A DNA stretch of 64,000 bases from Pelobates cultripes (GCA_933207985.1 OW240921.1:95207192-95271191), one strand, 5' to 3'; counted from the first letter of the stretch, positions 40,301 through 51,950 are shown. Program-made: numbers and translations. The notes: generated by a model from the letters alone, not told the origin.

Positions 40301-43300
40301 CCATTCCTTTTCCTTGCCAGGAATTTTGATAGGTATAGTCCCCTGGTAGGCCACGCAGATGTCTTCATCTGTTGCAAGTTTTATTAAAGACTGTATCCCA
40401 TGGTGACCATATTCATCGGAACTTCCCAGAACAGCGATCCAGGTCCAATTAAAAAAAGTGAGAATATCTATAATGGCTCCTTGTTGTGTCTTGCTGCTGG
40501 CTACGGTCTGGAAACAGGAAGGCAGACTGAGGTCACTTAGTCGTTTGCTTGTTGCAAAAATATTAATCTTTAAAAAAGAAGAAGAAAAGACAAGACTTGG
40601 TAACTGAAATGGCCATGCCTGTTTGTGGCTCAACTGATGTCTGATGTCAGACTCGAGTCCACCAAGATCAACCTTTTACACATAGGTAAATGTTTAAAAA
40701 GACCCCATCACATCCCAGTATTTTAATATTACGTTTGCCTATTCAGTATATTTAGCAAATATGTTTTAGTGAGATCTGAAAAATTTAATTAAATTCATAA
40801 ATCAATACAGCTCTATTTAGGTCTTTCCTGGAACTGAATGCCCCCATTTGTGTTCCCTTTCAAGCTCTAACTCTGACCTTTATACCTATCTATCACCGCT
40901 TCTGTTTCTCTTTGTTCAATGGCAATGTGTACCTTGGCTGTACTTGAACAAAACTGCATTCTGATGTTAATTGCTAAGTCTTTAAAGGGTTACTGCTAAG
41001 CATCATAACCTTTACAGACCACTGAAGTGGTTTTGATGCCAGAAGTACTCTGGCCCTGTTGTTTCCCAGTAATGTAACAAAATGTTTTGCAACGGTTGGC
41101 ACCCTGATATTGGTCCCCTCCGTGTGCTTAGCTCCTAGATTTTAAGCTCGTTTGAGCAGGGCCTTATTCACCTCTTGTGTCTGTCAACCCTAGTTTTTTT
41201 CTGGCAATTACTTATTGTTCAAAATCCCCATTGTATAACTGGAAAGCACTGCACAAAATCTTTACACTATATAAGGGCTAATAATAATAATAATAATAAT
41301 ATCTAATTGTCTATCCAATAGAACTAGTCCAGTCCCCAGATTACATTGTTTCGCTAACTGCTATCAAAGGAACAGGCCACAGGACATGACACACACAGTA
41401 CATAATTGTGAAATACATGTAATGTATGTAAGAATTAGGATTAACCCTAACTTTCAGCTAGACTCCCACTTCCAGCAAAAACACTGCTTATTCAAAATTA
41501 GCAATGCAGGCAGGAAAGATTGTGAAAAGGCTACCTAGGCCATGATCTTAGGGCAGCAAGGGGGCAGATGTGATCTATACCTCGGGTGAGTTTAGATCAC
41601 TTAAAAAGCTCCCTCACGGTTAGATGTTATAATGCTGCCACGGGCTACCATGGCAATGTTTCGACATATTCAGTGAGAGCCACCTGTGAAGGATAATTTA
41701 CTATGGTCAGCCCCTGCCGGAGGTGCATATCACACTCTCCTCTACTGGGTCACCAGGGGACTGGTGTTCTGATCACAACAATCAGTAAGCAGAACCACAA
41801 GAACTACACCCATTGCAGTCATCTAGATGGACCCATGTGATAGTCTCTCTTGGTCTACACTCCTGAGTTTCTCTCCATGTCCCCCATTGCCTCTCTCAAT
41901 CCCCTCCACAGTATATGTCTCCAACTATCTCCCACAATATCTCACTTAGTCTTCCCCTGAACAGTGTCACTTTCCAGGACCAGAAGCACCCCCAGAACCA
42001 TACTAGGATGATGTCCTCACTAGAAAATACGGGATCATACCCCTCCCTGCAAAGAAGTAATCCGGATGGATGTTTAAAAAAAACAACAACAAAAACACTT
42101 TTTTTGTGTGTGTTTGTTTTTTGCATCTATTTAATAATTAGTTTAAATAATAAAATGCGTGTAAAGGCTGAAATCACAAGCCTGTCCACACCTATCACAA
42201 TACACCAGAGCAGGATTAACCATAAGGCAACTATAGACAGGCAGTTAAGGGTTAGGGGATAGAGAGAGGCCCCGGCACCACAAATTTACTTGGGCTCCAT
42301 TAACCATCTCCATTAACCATATGTGAAAAAAAGAGGAGGGGGCATGCTAGAAACCTGCAAAGGTCCCATGGGATTGTAATCCTTCTCCGCAACACACATG
42401 TATCACACTTAGCCTCCTCATACGCAGGATACATACACAGTCACACTCAGTTTAGCCCAGACACATCACATTCAACCAACCACCAGTACGCTCATATGCA
42501 TCACATTCAGCCAAACGTCCCACACAATCACAACTCTCATACAAAATACACACACTACAAACATCCCACTGAGCCATACACAGTTGAGCTTTGTGATACA
42601 TTCATACTCGTTATATTACTGTGAGTTTTATTGCTGAGAATCTCTGAGATACATCCATACACTATCCACATAATTACACTGTGTCAGTAGCACCTCATCA
42701 ATAACTTACAAATACTATATGTATATTATATGTGAAACCAAAGCAAGATTGAAAAGATTTTGAAAATACATTTTGCTATTTAACAGGGAAGTTTTGCCTA
42801 CTGAAGTAACCGTATTACTTGCCTGTGGTATCAGCAGAAGGTTAAAAAGGTCAGCTGTGGTCTCAGCCGAATCACTGTTATCAGGACCAATCACGGATAT
42901 AACTTTCGGAATGTAGTTAGTGTAACTGGCCTCTGTATCAAAAACATAATCCTTCGACATGAAAGCCAGAGCTGGTTGAATGTTGTTGTAAATGTAGCAA
43001 GTGTCCAAAATCTCATACCCCAGCGTTATATTCGGTAGAAGTTTGCTGCTATTATTTATCTCTTCAACTGCAAATCTCATGACCTGAAGGTTAAGGTAGC
43101 CGGCAGGATTGGCATTCAAACTAGAGAGACAAAGAAATATATGGAAATTAATTTGTATTGGCATATTTGACATATGGTAACTTAACTGGCAGTATAGGAA
43201 AAAAAATTGCCATTTCAAATAGGACACGTTTTCCTCCCTACTCCATCTCACAATTATATAATTATCAAAAAGAGTTGAGATGTACATGATTTGTTCTTTG

Positions 43301-44850
43301 ATGGAACCCCTGGCAACTGCTTTATTCCTCGGATTTAGTAATCTCCCTGGCATGGAATGGAATAGGTAGGCAAGTGTTTTTTGTTGTAGAATATTCTTGG
43401 TCCAGCATTCTTATTGCCCACCTCTATCCCCCCAGGACATCTTACGTGATCTATTCTCCATCTTCCCTCTAACTTGACTATTTTTACTTTTCTCTTGTGG
43501 ATAGCTGACAATGCTCAGATTACCAGCTGGACAGACCACCCACAGCTACAATTGAGGTATATAACCATTTTAGCCCACAGAGGGTCAACTATTGTATAAC
43601 CAATAATACTTCATTGTGTCACATGACACCTCACTCAAATACTGTCTAATGCTTTCTACTAGAGTGTTCCGAAGAAAGACTCAACTTTTGATCAACACAC
43701 AATATTTGGTCAAGAATCTATAACATGAACATTTACAAAGACAAATGTCTTTTGATTCCTATAATACTAGCTTCTGTACTTCTTTATTTTGTATTATTTC
43801 TTTTCATAAATAGTTACCTACCTCTTTTAATTTGACTCTTTACATTTGCCCCACTAATGGACTTTATTTTGGATTTTGATAGTATATGTTTTGCTGACAA
43901 TCAACCCAGAAGTCTCATAATGGTCATACAACAATAAGCACGTACGCTATACACTTGAACATTAGCTTCCTTTTTGGGATTTAGTTGGTTGGCTCCATGA
44001 TACATTGTAAGAGATTTGAAGGGGCACATGGATCTAACAATGATGCATTCCATAGGTTACATACACGTACATGTGGTTAATAGTGTGGTGATATAATCTA
44101 CACAATATAACTATAACTGATATGATTTAAGTCAGGAGTCTGTTGACAGGGTTGTTGCTAAGTTCTAAAACCTCCTAAGCATTTAGTCCATGTTATAATG
44201 CAATAACTCCTTTCCCAAGGCTGAATTCAAGATCATTTCCCAATGACATCATTTTACACCCACAGTCCTATATCTCACACTACAATACTGTCATTTTATT
44301 GCTCTTTCTCCCTTCACCCACGATTGTTTATATCTCTATCTCATATAAAATCCCTTGTGTACCTCTCCACATTTCTGTAAGCCCCCATTTGTCTTGCTCC
44401 CTATCTCCCCTAAGCCCTACTACTCATTACTCCAGTTATGTCTCCAGAAGGAATGTTATGATGATATGCAGTGCTTTTTAATTAGCTACTACCTAGTATA
44501 AAATGATAAAAGTACTAGTTTACTATCAACATCTATGGCTTTAGCCCCTAAACCCACCCCATAACGAAGACTATAGTTAGCAAAGCACAATCCTCACAGT
44601 TACAAATCTTTGAGTCCTTGCACTACATGTTGAGTTCTTGCATTACATTATCAATATTTAACCAATTTGTATCTCACCTGGAACAGCTCTCTATCACACT
44701 TGCCCCAGAGGCATGTAGACTGAACAATCCTCCGACTGTGTAATCACCTCGGAGAACAAATTCAGATGATGCATTTTGACTTCCAAAACTCATCACAGCA
44801 CTGGCTGAGCTTTGCATTAAAAGAAGGGGAATTATTACAAAACTCTTCAT
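36383..44850 (-). CDS. TAS1R1/2-like: TAS1R1/TAS1R2-like taste receptor type 1 gene, complete, six exons
   Basis: Class C G-protein-coupled receptor; family members sit in the plasma membrane of taste cells and bind amino acids or sugars as a heterodimer with T1R3. Exons (minus strand): 44678-44850, 42823-43120, 39812-40567, 38458-38664, 37675-37795, 36383-37311. They total 2484 bp in one open frame of 827 codons plus stop, against about 840 residues for mammalian T1R1/T1R2. Order: signal peptide, Venus flytrap domain (to about residue 478), nine-cysteine domain, seven-helix domain from about residue 550. T1R hallmarks are YTVGGLFSLH in exon 1, VMRFAVEEINNSS in exon 2, KNYNEAKCITF and GGYFMPKCYI in the membrane domain, and a tail resembling the family's FQ-IQ-YT-R ending. 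The ligand-site acidic residue in ATETW is kept. T1R1 versus T1R2 is undecided: the helix 3 region (FQIVCIFKMSSK) resembles T1R2, the tail resembles T1R1. Odd points are a GC-AG intron 2 and a divergent CFQTVAS segment in exon 3. Expression cannot be judged. Confidence 0.9.
37675..37795 (-). CDS. TAS1R1/2-like: TAS1R1/2-like exon 5 (cysteine-rich linker)
   Basis: 121 bp, the same length as exon 5 of the neighbouring gene. Encodes VPSSLCSPECRSG, then NYICCFICVNCSAGQ. It holds six of the nine conserved cysteines that pass the conformational change from ligand domain to membrane domain; exon 6 supplies the other three. Acceptor CTCTAG, donor GTTTGT. Confidence 0.9.
37917..37978 (+). repeat. (GATA)n/(GACA)n microsatellite
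   Basis: AGATAGATAGATAGATAG followed by AGGCAGACAGGCAGACAG, in intron 4 of the TAS1R1/2-like gene. Confidence 0.95.
38458..38664 (-). CDS. TAS1R1/2-like: TAS1R1/2-like exon 4 (end of ligand domain)
   Basis: 69 codons, ITDAFGQVNFS to KWQTANNQ, with the family pattern VNF, YDIVIWNW, VGSY and IKW. Flanked by a CCAG acceptor and a GTAAAT donor. It has no in-frame methionine near its start, so it is easily missed by start-to-stop ORF scans. Confidence 0.9.
39530..39600. repeat. Interspersed repeat fragment (TAGTGGTTATGGTGCTTGGA type)
   Basis: A close relative occurs at about 10330-10382 (GTAGTGGTTATGGTATTTGG, then AGTGTTCCTTTAA). It resembles one end of another TTAA-type element. Confidence 0.6.
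39598..39678. mobile_element. 81-bp TTAA-flanked palindromic MITE
   Basis: TTAACCCCTTAAGGACC at the left and GTCCTTAAGGGGTTAA at the right, with CATGACATGT and ACATGTCATG palindromes between. In intron 3 of the TAS1R1/2-like gene. Confidence 0.8.
39812..40567 (-). CDS. TAS1R1/2-like: TAS1R1/2-like exon 3 (main ligand-binding exon)
   Basis: 252 codons, from INIFATSKR to DVYPWQ. Contains WTWIAVLGSSDEYG, KVWIATETWSLS and ALYAVAHALHIVLGC, all matching T1R positions. The Glu codon at 40154-40156 corresponds to the acidic residue that contacts the amino group of ligands in T1R1. The segment CFQTVASSK replaces the usual FFRTVPSD. Donor GTAGGT; acceptor TTTTTTAAAG. Confidence 0.9.
40984..41305 (+). 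repeat. Interspersed repeat fragments ending in (TAA)n
   Basis: A TTAA-type fragment (about 40984-41060) is followed by a block with TTTTAAGCTCGTTTGAGCAG and CTATATAAGGGCTAATAAT running into a TAA microsatellite (41279-41301). This 3'-end pattern is common in dispersed vertebrate repeats. In intron 2 of the TAS1R1/2-like gene. Confidence 0.6.
42207..42600 (+). repeat. Probable hAT fragment with weak CA-rich array
   Basis: GAGCAGGATTAACCATAAGG resembles the start of hAT-type repeats. It is followed by degenerate CACATTCAGCC/CATACACA units. No right end or duplication found. Confidence 0.4.
42823..43120 (-). CDS. TAS1R1/2-like: TAS1R1/2-like exon 2 (first lobe of Venus flytrap)
   Basis: The acceptor is a pyrimidine-rich CTCTCTAG just above 43120. 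The exon carries NPAGYLNLQVMRFAVEEINN and VISVIGPDNS, both typical T1R exon 2 positions, and ends in LLLIPQ, where the two neighbouring genes also splice. The donor immediately after is GCAAGT instead of GT; CAG|GCAAGT is the classic context of functional GC-AG introns. Confidence 0.85.
43121..44677 (-). other. Intron 1 of the TAS1R1/2-like gene
   Basis: No repeat or gene recognised. Confidence 0.5.
44678..44850 (-). CDS. TAS1R1/2-like: TAS1R1/2-like exon 1 (signal peptide, start of ligand domain)
   Basis: I chose the ATG at 44848-44850 because it begins a compact signal peptide (MKSFVIIPLLLMQSSASA). In-frame ATGs also exist upstream, the furthest at 44884-44886, and would add up to 12 residues. 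The exon ends in AG before a GTGAGA donor. The split codon is completed by the T that opens exon 2, as in the two neighbouring genes. Confidence 0.8.
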
Positions 44851-46397
44851 CCCTGTCATACTTAAACGCACATCCATTATCAACATTTAAACGCAACGAC
44901 ATAGAGCCCTATTCCTTTTTTCTTACTTAGCACAATGTTTAATCCTGGCTTATGTGAATGTAAATTTACACAATTTATTGGCTATTCAAATTATCTCGGG
45001 TACTAAACATTCGTTTTGCATACACCCAAGCAACAAGAAAAACTGTGTAAACGAACATTTCAATTCTTCTATTGTTTCTATACAAGGCATTACACATCTT
45101 GTACACTACATTTCCCATGATGCTCATTCACCACCAGAAACTAGGCCATGTTCCACTTGGCAATCAGTTATGACATGTAAATGTATGGTTGGTTAGGAGC
45201 CCGAAATAAGCTGCAGATCCTGCTATGAGTTTGGTTATAAAAACCCAGATATACAATTGTTTACTCATACCACCCAACTGTTTCCCTTTAGCTGGACAGC
45301 CCCTGGTTTAGATGTGCTTTTGCTGTGGAGTGGGCACTAGGACTAAGTAGAGGGTACTTCAGCATCACTCTCTGGATGGTCCTGTATGTTGGGGGCTGGC
45401 CAAGAGGCCAGCTTGGCATTTTTGACTCCAGGCTGACATGCCCGTTCACATAACCGCCCTATTACTTTTCAAGTATGCTATGGGTGCCCAGAGCAATGTA
45501 AGTTTCATCACTGTCATTGCCCCCTGGGACATCCTCCGACTGGTCCAGATTCCATAACTCCCAATACTGGGATATATGTCCTGGCAGTGTTAGTCACTGT
45601 GTGAGGGAATAGAAGGAGCTGATTGAAGGATCCCACTTGGCTATTAGGGGGTCCAGGTTTCCCATTTTTTTTTATTTTTTTTTAAATAATCACTTATTAC
45701 ATTTTTTAGATGAAGCAGAAATTATTAGTAATTATTAATTCAGTGAATATTTTAATAATCCATTTTATATACCTATTATCTAATAAATGTATCCAGAGCT
45801 GTGTAAGAGAGGGATCAAGTCCCGATCTTTGCAATGAGCGCAGTAAAGCTGACCAGCCACCAGAACAGCAGGCTCAGCACACAGCAGAAGGGATGAATTG
45901 TGTTGAAGCTGCTCAAACAATTCTCAGCCCAGGGAGAGATGACAGGTGGCATCGGTGAACACACTGAAGGCCTTCTAGTGATCTTGAGAAAGATTTCAAA
46001 CCAGCATCACTTAATATGGTGATGCAGGCAGTGGTAAGGGGAGGTCACAGAGCACAATATTAATATATAATGTAAAAAATATATATATATGTTTTTGTTT
46101 TGTTTTTAAAGTCTTGACAGTTTTTCTTTAACAGGTTTAGCAATGTGCTTCCCTTGCTGATGTACTTTTCCCAATATGCCAATCAATTCCTGGGTAATTC
46201 ATATCTCCCATGATTAGAAATTGACTATGTCAACCTTTTTCCATTTGCAGTAAAAATAAATCCATCTCACCAATAAAGCTGATGGGGAGGTTGTAGAGTA
46301 CTTCTGCAATTGATGCATTGCTCATCTCATCTCTAACTCAAATGTAAAAAGTATAAGGCTTCCTTGTCATCATAAAGCACTTCCTTAATATTAGGCT
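44851..46397. other. Region upstream of the TAS1R1/2-like gene
   Basis: Should hold that gene's promoter. I see no convincing core promoter element and no ORF with recognisable similarity. Confidence 0.35.
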
Positions 46398-46700
46398 TTA
46401 AAGGGTTACTATAACCCTTTTCCGTATATGGTTATTTTACTTTATTACCCTTGTTCATCCCATTCATTAAGGAAAAAAAATACAAAATACAAAAAATGTT
46501 TTACATTGTATCCATTGCCGGGCGAACATCTCCTAACTTGTTTCCAAGCTCCGTCTGTCAGCACCTGCGTCACTCCGAGTTTCAATCAAATGCCTATTAT
46601 AGAGAAGCATGTGATTTGACCCTTCTTTTAGGCTCAAATCACATGCTCTGGGACAGGAAGGGTGTAGGGGAGTGGACAAAGGCAAGCCTTTAAATATGAA
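46398..46700. mobile_element. Partial TTAA MITE
   Basis: TTAAAGGGTTACTATAACCC at the left and AAGCCTTTAA at the right. The interior does not match the other copies well. Confidence 0.4.
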
Positions 46701-46918
46701 AAAAATTGCCTAATATAGACTACGCAGGGTGGAGGGAAAGCGGGGAAGGCTGGGAAGAAGCACACCAAGGGACAATAAATCAGTGCGTACTAAGAACATG
46801 TCATGTTTTTGCGCAGAATTTACATTAGTCAGCCGAGTTTTGGGCTGCCTAAGTCATGTGTGATGGGGTTGTAACTAGCCCCGGCACAAAAGTCCACAAT
46901 ACTCAGTATGTGCAGAAT

Positions 46919-47065
46919 TTAAAGGGACACTATAGTCACCAGAACAACTACACCTTATTGCATTTGTTCTGGTGAGTATAGTCAGTCCATTCAGGCCTTT
47001 TGTTGTAAACACTGTCTGTTATGGATGTTTGGTTTACATGCAACCAACGCTATGGTTTATTTTCT
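46919..47065. mobile_element. Truncated TTAA MITE, left end only
   Basis: TTAAAGGGACACTATAGTCA, then CCAGAACAACTACACC, then a mirror GTTCTGGTGAGTATAGTC. It stops shortly before the Ty3-type remnant. Confidence 0.6.
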
Positions 47066-47129
47066 ATTGCGTTTGTTTCCTGTTGGGGGCAGGGGCACTT
47101 CTGACCACTGACAAAACCGCAAATCCTCA

Positions 47130-48341
47130 AAGTCTATAATGATGTGTTTATTCGCCCAGTAGTATCTGTGCTACGAGTGGTTTATTTTGAACTGGATACT
47201 ACCATTCCACCAGTACAATGTGTCCCATGCAATGTGCAAGTAGCCATTAAGCCACAAGTAAAAGCGCAACTGGATAAGTATATTGCTGATGGACAACTTA
47301 CATCAGTATCAGAGCCAACTGATTGGAGAAGCAACATGTTAGTAATTAGGAAGCCTGAAAAGGTTAGAATTTGCACTTATCTGAAATTTCTTAACATGGC
47401 CATGAGAAGGTCACACTACATAATGCCAACACTTGAGGATATTTTGCACAAACTGCCCAAAGCACAGGTTTTTAGACTTGATAATGCAAGAGATGCCTTT
47501 CTACAGTGCGAACAGGATGAAAAGAGTAGCTACATGACCACCTTCTGTACTCCCTGTGGCCGAAAGAGTTGGTTTAAGCCGCCATTTGCAGTATCTGTAG
47601 CCCCAGAAGTATATCAGTGAAAGCAGCATGAACTGTTAAGTGTTAAGTGGGCTCCACGGAATTGAATCAAAAGCAGATGACATTCTTATAATTGGCTGTG
47701 GTAATACAGATGAGGAAGCTGAGCATGACCACGTTGAGAAGCTAGTAGAATTATTGGATCGCTGCAGGCAAGTAATGCTAAGACTCAGGTACAAGAAGTC
47801 CGCTTCCATGGAAATATCCTGTCTCAACATGACTTGAAAGCTGACCCAGATAAGATTAGAGCCATTGTAGACATGCCACAACCTGGTGACACTAAAGCTT
47901 AAGTTCTATCTGGATAAGGGGCACTTTACTGTAAAAGTTACGACTTAGGAGGCAAGTGTTCAAGGCAGATATGACTCATCTGCTATGGATTTACCTGAAC
48001 TGAATATTGGGGAACAAATCCGTATGAAACTGCTTCATAGAGATCGAACAGGTCGCTGGAGAATGGGAACCTGTCTGCAAAAGGTTGCACCACTCTCTTA
48101 TCTTGTGGATATCGAAGGAACTCTCAACCAACTCAATCGTGTGGATCTGCAAGTGGCCGAGAAGCCAGAGTCACAATATCCAGTTGACAAGCCAGACACA
48201 CCTGGTATTACAAGGACACACTCACATGTCGGCAGTAAAGAGTGTACAGAAGTGATACCACGGACTAGTACTAATGACAGCCCTAAGCAAGCAGGACCTG
48301 ACAGCAGTCAAGTTCAAAGCATGCTAGTAAGTTGTGGGTAG
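47130..48341 (+). pseudogene. Ty3/gypsy retrotransposon pol remnant with internal deletion
   Basis: The first frame (47144-47617) is the N-terminal half of a Ty3-type reverse transcriptase: LDKYIADGQL, VRICTYLKFLNMAMRR, VFRLDNARDAFLQ. After a frame break, ADDILIIG (about 47677-47700) supplies the catalytic DD motif, then about 47815-47900 reads LKADPDKIRAIVDMPQPGD. RNase H and the integrase core are missing: the next coding piece (47985-48341) resembles the tail after integrase (DLPELNIGEQIRMKLL...YLVDIEG). No flanking LTRs seen. Non-functional. Confidence 0.8.
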
Positions 48342-48499
48342 AGTTCAGTAACCTCAGAGAGGGCTAAAAGACTATTTGAACCACCTGGACCAGTCTTCAT
48401 TCATAGTGGCAGACATTCACAACCACCTGAGAGACTTAACCTTTAGAATGTTATTACAAGGACACGGATTTGGACTATCTGACAGACATACACTCACTC

Positions 48500-48687
48500 T
48501 TCTGAGCGCCACCACCTTCGGTCGCCTGGAGGAGCGGCTTGGCGTTGAGGGAGGACGGCTCAAGAGCCGCTCGCACAGCGCTGCGGCCCAAGACAGGGAG
48601 CCCACCAGGAAATATCACAGTGGGCACCCCCAGCAGGCCGGTGCCCTAGGTGAAAGCCTAGTTCGCCTAACGGTGGCGCCGGCCCTG
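48500..48687. mobile_element. hAT fragment, right end
   Basis: Ends in CTAACGGTGGCGCCGGCCCTG, a hAT-type terminus (inward CAGGGCCGGCGCCACC). It appears inserted in a TTAA MITE whose left part is lost, so no duplication can be checked. Confidence 0.6.
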
Positions 48688-48885
48688 CCTATGGGGAAGC
48701 ATTGTGATTGGCTCTGATGATGTCAGCAGGTCAGAGGCAGACAGGGGTAGAGCCAGGAGCAGCAGACTGGAATAAAATTAAGATTTTACTATATTTAGGA
48801 GGTGCAGAGGGGGCTAGATGGTGGTTTTAACACTATAGTGTCAGGAATACAGGTGTGTCTCCCTGACCCTATAGTGTTCCTTTAA
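48688..48885. mobile_element. TTAA MITE, right half
   Basis: CTATGGGGAAGCATTG at the left and CCTGACCCTATAGTGTTCCTTTAA at the right match the copy at 33893 (in reverse). The left half is replaced by the hAT fragment. Confidence 0.7.
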
Positions 48886-49669
48886 AGTAGAAACATTGCA
48901 AATACAGGTTCCTAAAAGTTCAAAAAGCTGAAGTGTTCATTTTGGTTGGAGTAACCCTTTAACATAACATACAAACATATCCCCTCTTCCATTTCCCCCG
49001 CCTCCCCCAAGCCCCCCTGATTTTTCTTTTTTCTGCTTACATAGCACATCGTTAATAAAATGTATAAATACTTAAATTGACTGTCCAGTTGTGAGTAACA
49101 TCCCACCTAATCATAGTGATACTTGTAAAATCCACTTACCCCATTCTTCAAGCCCATGGCTTTGGCAAGTCCTGGTGGCTCCTTTACCATCTTCTACATC
49201 CACCTTATGCATGTATCATGCTGCCCTCTGCTGGCCAGGTTGTTATTTATTTTTAGTATCAACACCTAATTGATATATTATTCTGGCCTAAAAAAATGCC
49301 TAGAACAACTGGCGTCACTTAGCCCTTTTTGGGTTTCAGAATAACTTTAGTTAATTTCTTGCTATTGTGTATCTGATACCATGTTGGCATGTATCTTACA
49401 ATTCTGATTTCTCCAACATCTTTACTCATTTTGTGATATTCTCGTATCTTGAACATCTGCATTTTATTACATTTCTTGCCTTCTGTATTGTCTGTTTCTT
49501 TGGAGTTAGTTCTGTTAACATGTACAACATAACATTCTAAATTTGCCTACTATAATTTTCCTTTTTTTTATTTTTCTTAGTTAGGTTTGTCCTATATTTT
49601 CATTTTGGGCTGTACAATCATTCCAATCACTCTACTACCTAACTCCCTCAATTCGTCTGTGAAACATGT
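48886..49669. other. Intergenic stretch, nothing recognised
   Basis: AT-rich; no ORF or repeat that I can name. Confidence 0.4.
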
Positions 49670-50158
49670 TTTTTTATTTTTTTTGGTAATTAGCCTTTTA
49701 TTGAAGGTTTTCACATATCAAGGAAACAATAAAATGCAGCGCTACATTCAGAGTATAGAGAAACAGTGTAACAACAAAAAAAACAAAAAACCTTTGAGAT
49801 TCGCAGATCTCTCAAAGTAAGTGATAAGGATGAGACACGGAGGTCTCCAAGCATTTAGATGTTAAACATATGTCTCAAATTTTATTCTGCCTGTCTCACT
49901 ACCGGTGTGTGGCCCTCCAGAAGAAGCCCATCCCAATGTCACCAGAGTGCGTGAACCCTCCCTAGTCCACTCCCGTGCGTTCCTCCTGGGGGGAACTCGT
50001 CCAGCTTAGGTGGCCAGAATAAACGTATCCTCTTGGGGCACACCGCTCCCGGCATATGTGGGGCGTCATTATCAGTCAGTCTCAAGTCAGTCCTGGGTGG
50101 CTGGGGTGGGTCGTAGTCCCCCGGGGTCTGGCCCTTAGGGCCTATAGTCCGATGATAC

Positions 50159-51950
50159 CTACTGTCTGGGTTCCTGTGTGGGTGCTAGCGTTCTCCCTGA
50201 GCCCGTGGGGGGCTGAGTACCCTGGGGCTGGTCTGTCTCCCCTAGAGCTGTCGTGAATGAGTCCCCTGTTGTCGTCACTATCCAATGCGTCCATATGTCC
50301 AAATATTGTTGTGCCCTGTCTGAGGTCTTCATGTAAACCTCCTCTGTCGCCCTGAGGACTTCCATTTGGGCAAACCACGTCCGAAGCGAGGGTGCCTCCG
50401 TATTCCACCAGTACTGAAGAATGCTTTGTTTTGCGATATTGAGGATCCGTATAGTTAGTGATCGTTTGTATTTGCCGCTAGGTGTGGATGTGTGGTGTAG
50501 GAGCATCGCCGAGGGGTCAAAGGGTGGTGGCGGGTCCGAGAATATCTGCAGCATTTTATATATGCCCCTCCAAAATGGTTGTATTCTCTCACACTCCCAC
50601 CATATGTGTATGTGTGTCCCTGTCTCTTTGCCACATCTCCAGCATTGTGCCGAATGGTCGGGATGCATGTTGTGGAGGACATCCGGGGTGCGATACCACT
50701 GTGTGAGCAGTTTATATGCGGCCTCCTGATGTCTACTAAAGGCAGCACAATGGTGTGTTAGAGTGCATATTTTGTCCCATTCCCCTGCGCTAAACTGTCG
50801 GTGTAAGGCCTTCTCCCATTTCCCCTGAAACCTAGGTGTCTCTACCGGAATCTGCTGTTGGAGTGAGTTGTATAGGATGGATACCCCATGTGGGAGCGGT
50901 TCCGGTTCAAGGCACAATTGCTCGAACCCTGTGGCGGTGCGTCGTATTGCCCCTCCCTGAGGTAAGGTTTGCAGGTAGCTTCTCAACTGTGCATATTGGA
51001 ACTGCTGTAAGAAGGTGGGGGTTCGCCCTCCCAGGAGATCTGGTAGGGTTTTGCGCCCTGTAGGTGTCTGAACGTGGTGTAACCTAGGCAGGAGGTCAGG
51101 AATGATGCCCCTAAGTGCCAGTGACCAATCCAGGCGGGAACTCCCCATTGTACGTCAGGGGTAGTAAGGGTGACGGGTAAGGGGTGAGGCCCGCTCTGTC
51201 TGCTATACCGTACCATACTTTCAGGGTAGCCCTGACGTAGGTGGGCGCCCAGTCCCCCCTCCCCCTCGGCAACCACGGGGCCAACGCTGTAGGGATCCCT
51301 AACTCTGCCTCTTCCACTATTGCCATCGCAATTTCCTCCACTGTGATAGGCTCCTCCAGTGCCTCCACTGCCTCCTGCTCTAGGCGTGTGTGGGTTTGGA
51401 GGAACTCGTTGACCCGGGTCGCCAGGTCGGCTTGCGCCTACGCTCCCCGCGGGCTCGGCAGGGAGTACAGGTCTTGGTAGTAGGACCGTATGACATCCTG
51501 TATTTTAGAAGGTAGGCGCTGCACCCTCCCACCCCGATCCCTGATCCTATCTATATATGTGTGCTGTCTACGCCCGGCTAACATTCTCGCTAGAAGCTTC
51601 CCACTCTTGTTGCTGTGTGCCTCAAAGAACGCTCTATGTCTGGTGGCGTCCCTATAGTGTTTGGCCTGCAGAAGTGTGGTTAGTTCCCGTCTCAACTGTA
51701 GGAGCTGGGCCTGGTGTGTGGGGCGGCCATCCCTCTTGTTGGCCTTGTCTAGAGTCTGTATGGCCTGAATAAGTGCCTCCATGCGCACCTCTCTTTGGCG
51801 TTTTAGCCGGGCCCCCTTCTGAATAAGGTGACCCCTCACCACACATTTATGGGCCTCCCAAATAAACGTAGGCGAAGTCTGGTCTGGTGTGTTGTTCGCA
51901 AAGTAGTCCTTCAGCACGTCAGTAGTCTCTGTCAGCACGTCCGGTAAGGA
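50159..51950 (-). pseudogene. LINE ORF2, linker and C-terminal part lacking the RT core
   Basis: The linker (down to about 51438) is followed by LEEPITVEEIAMAIVEE, the lead-in to reverse transcriptase. The frame then jumps at about 51260-51300 directly to THVR-like sequence (APTYVRATLKVWYGI), which aligns after the RT domain in the LINE at 29171. The rest reads through CWRCGKETGTHIHIWWECER. No YADD motif exists in this copy. Confidence 0.8.
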
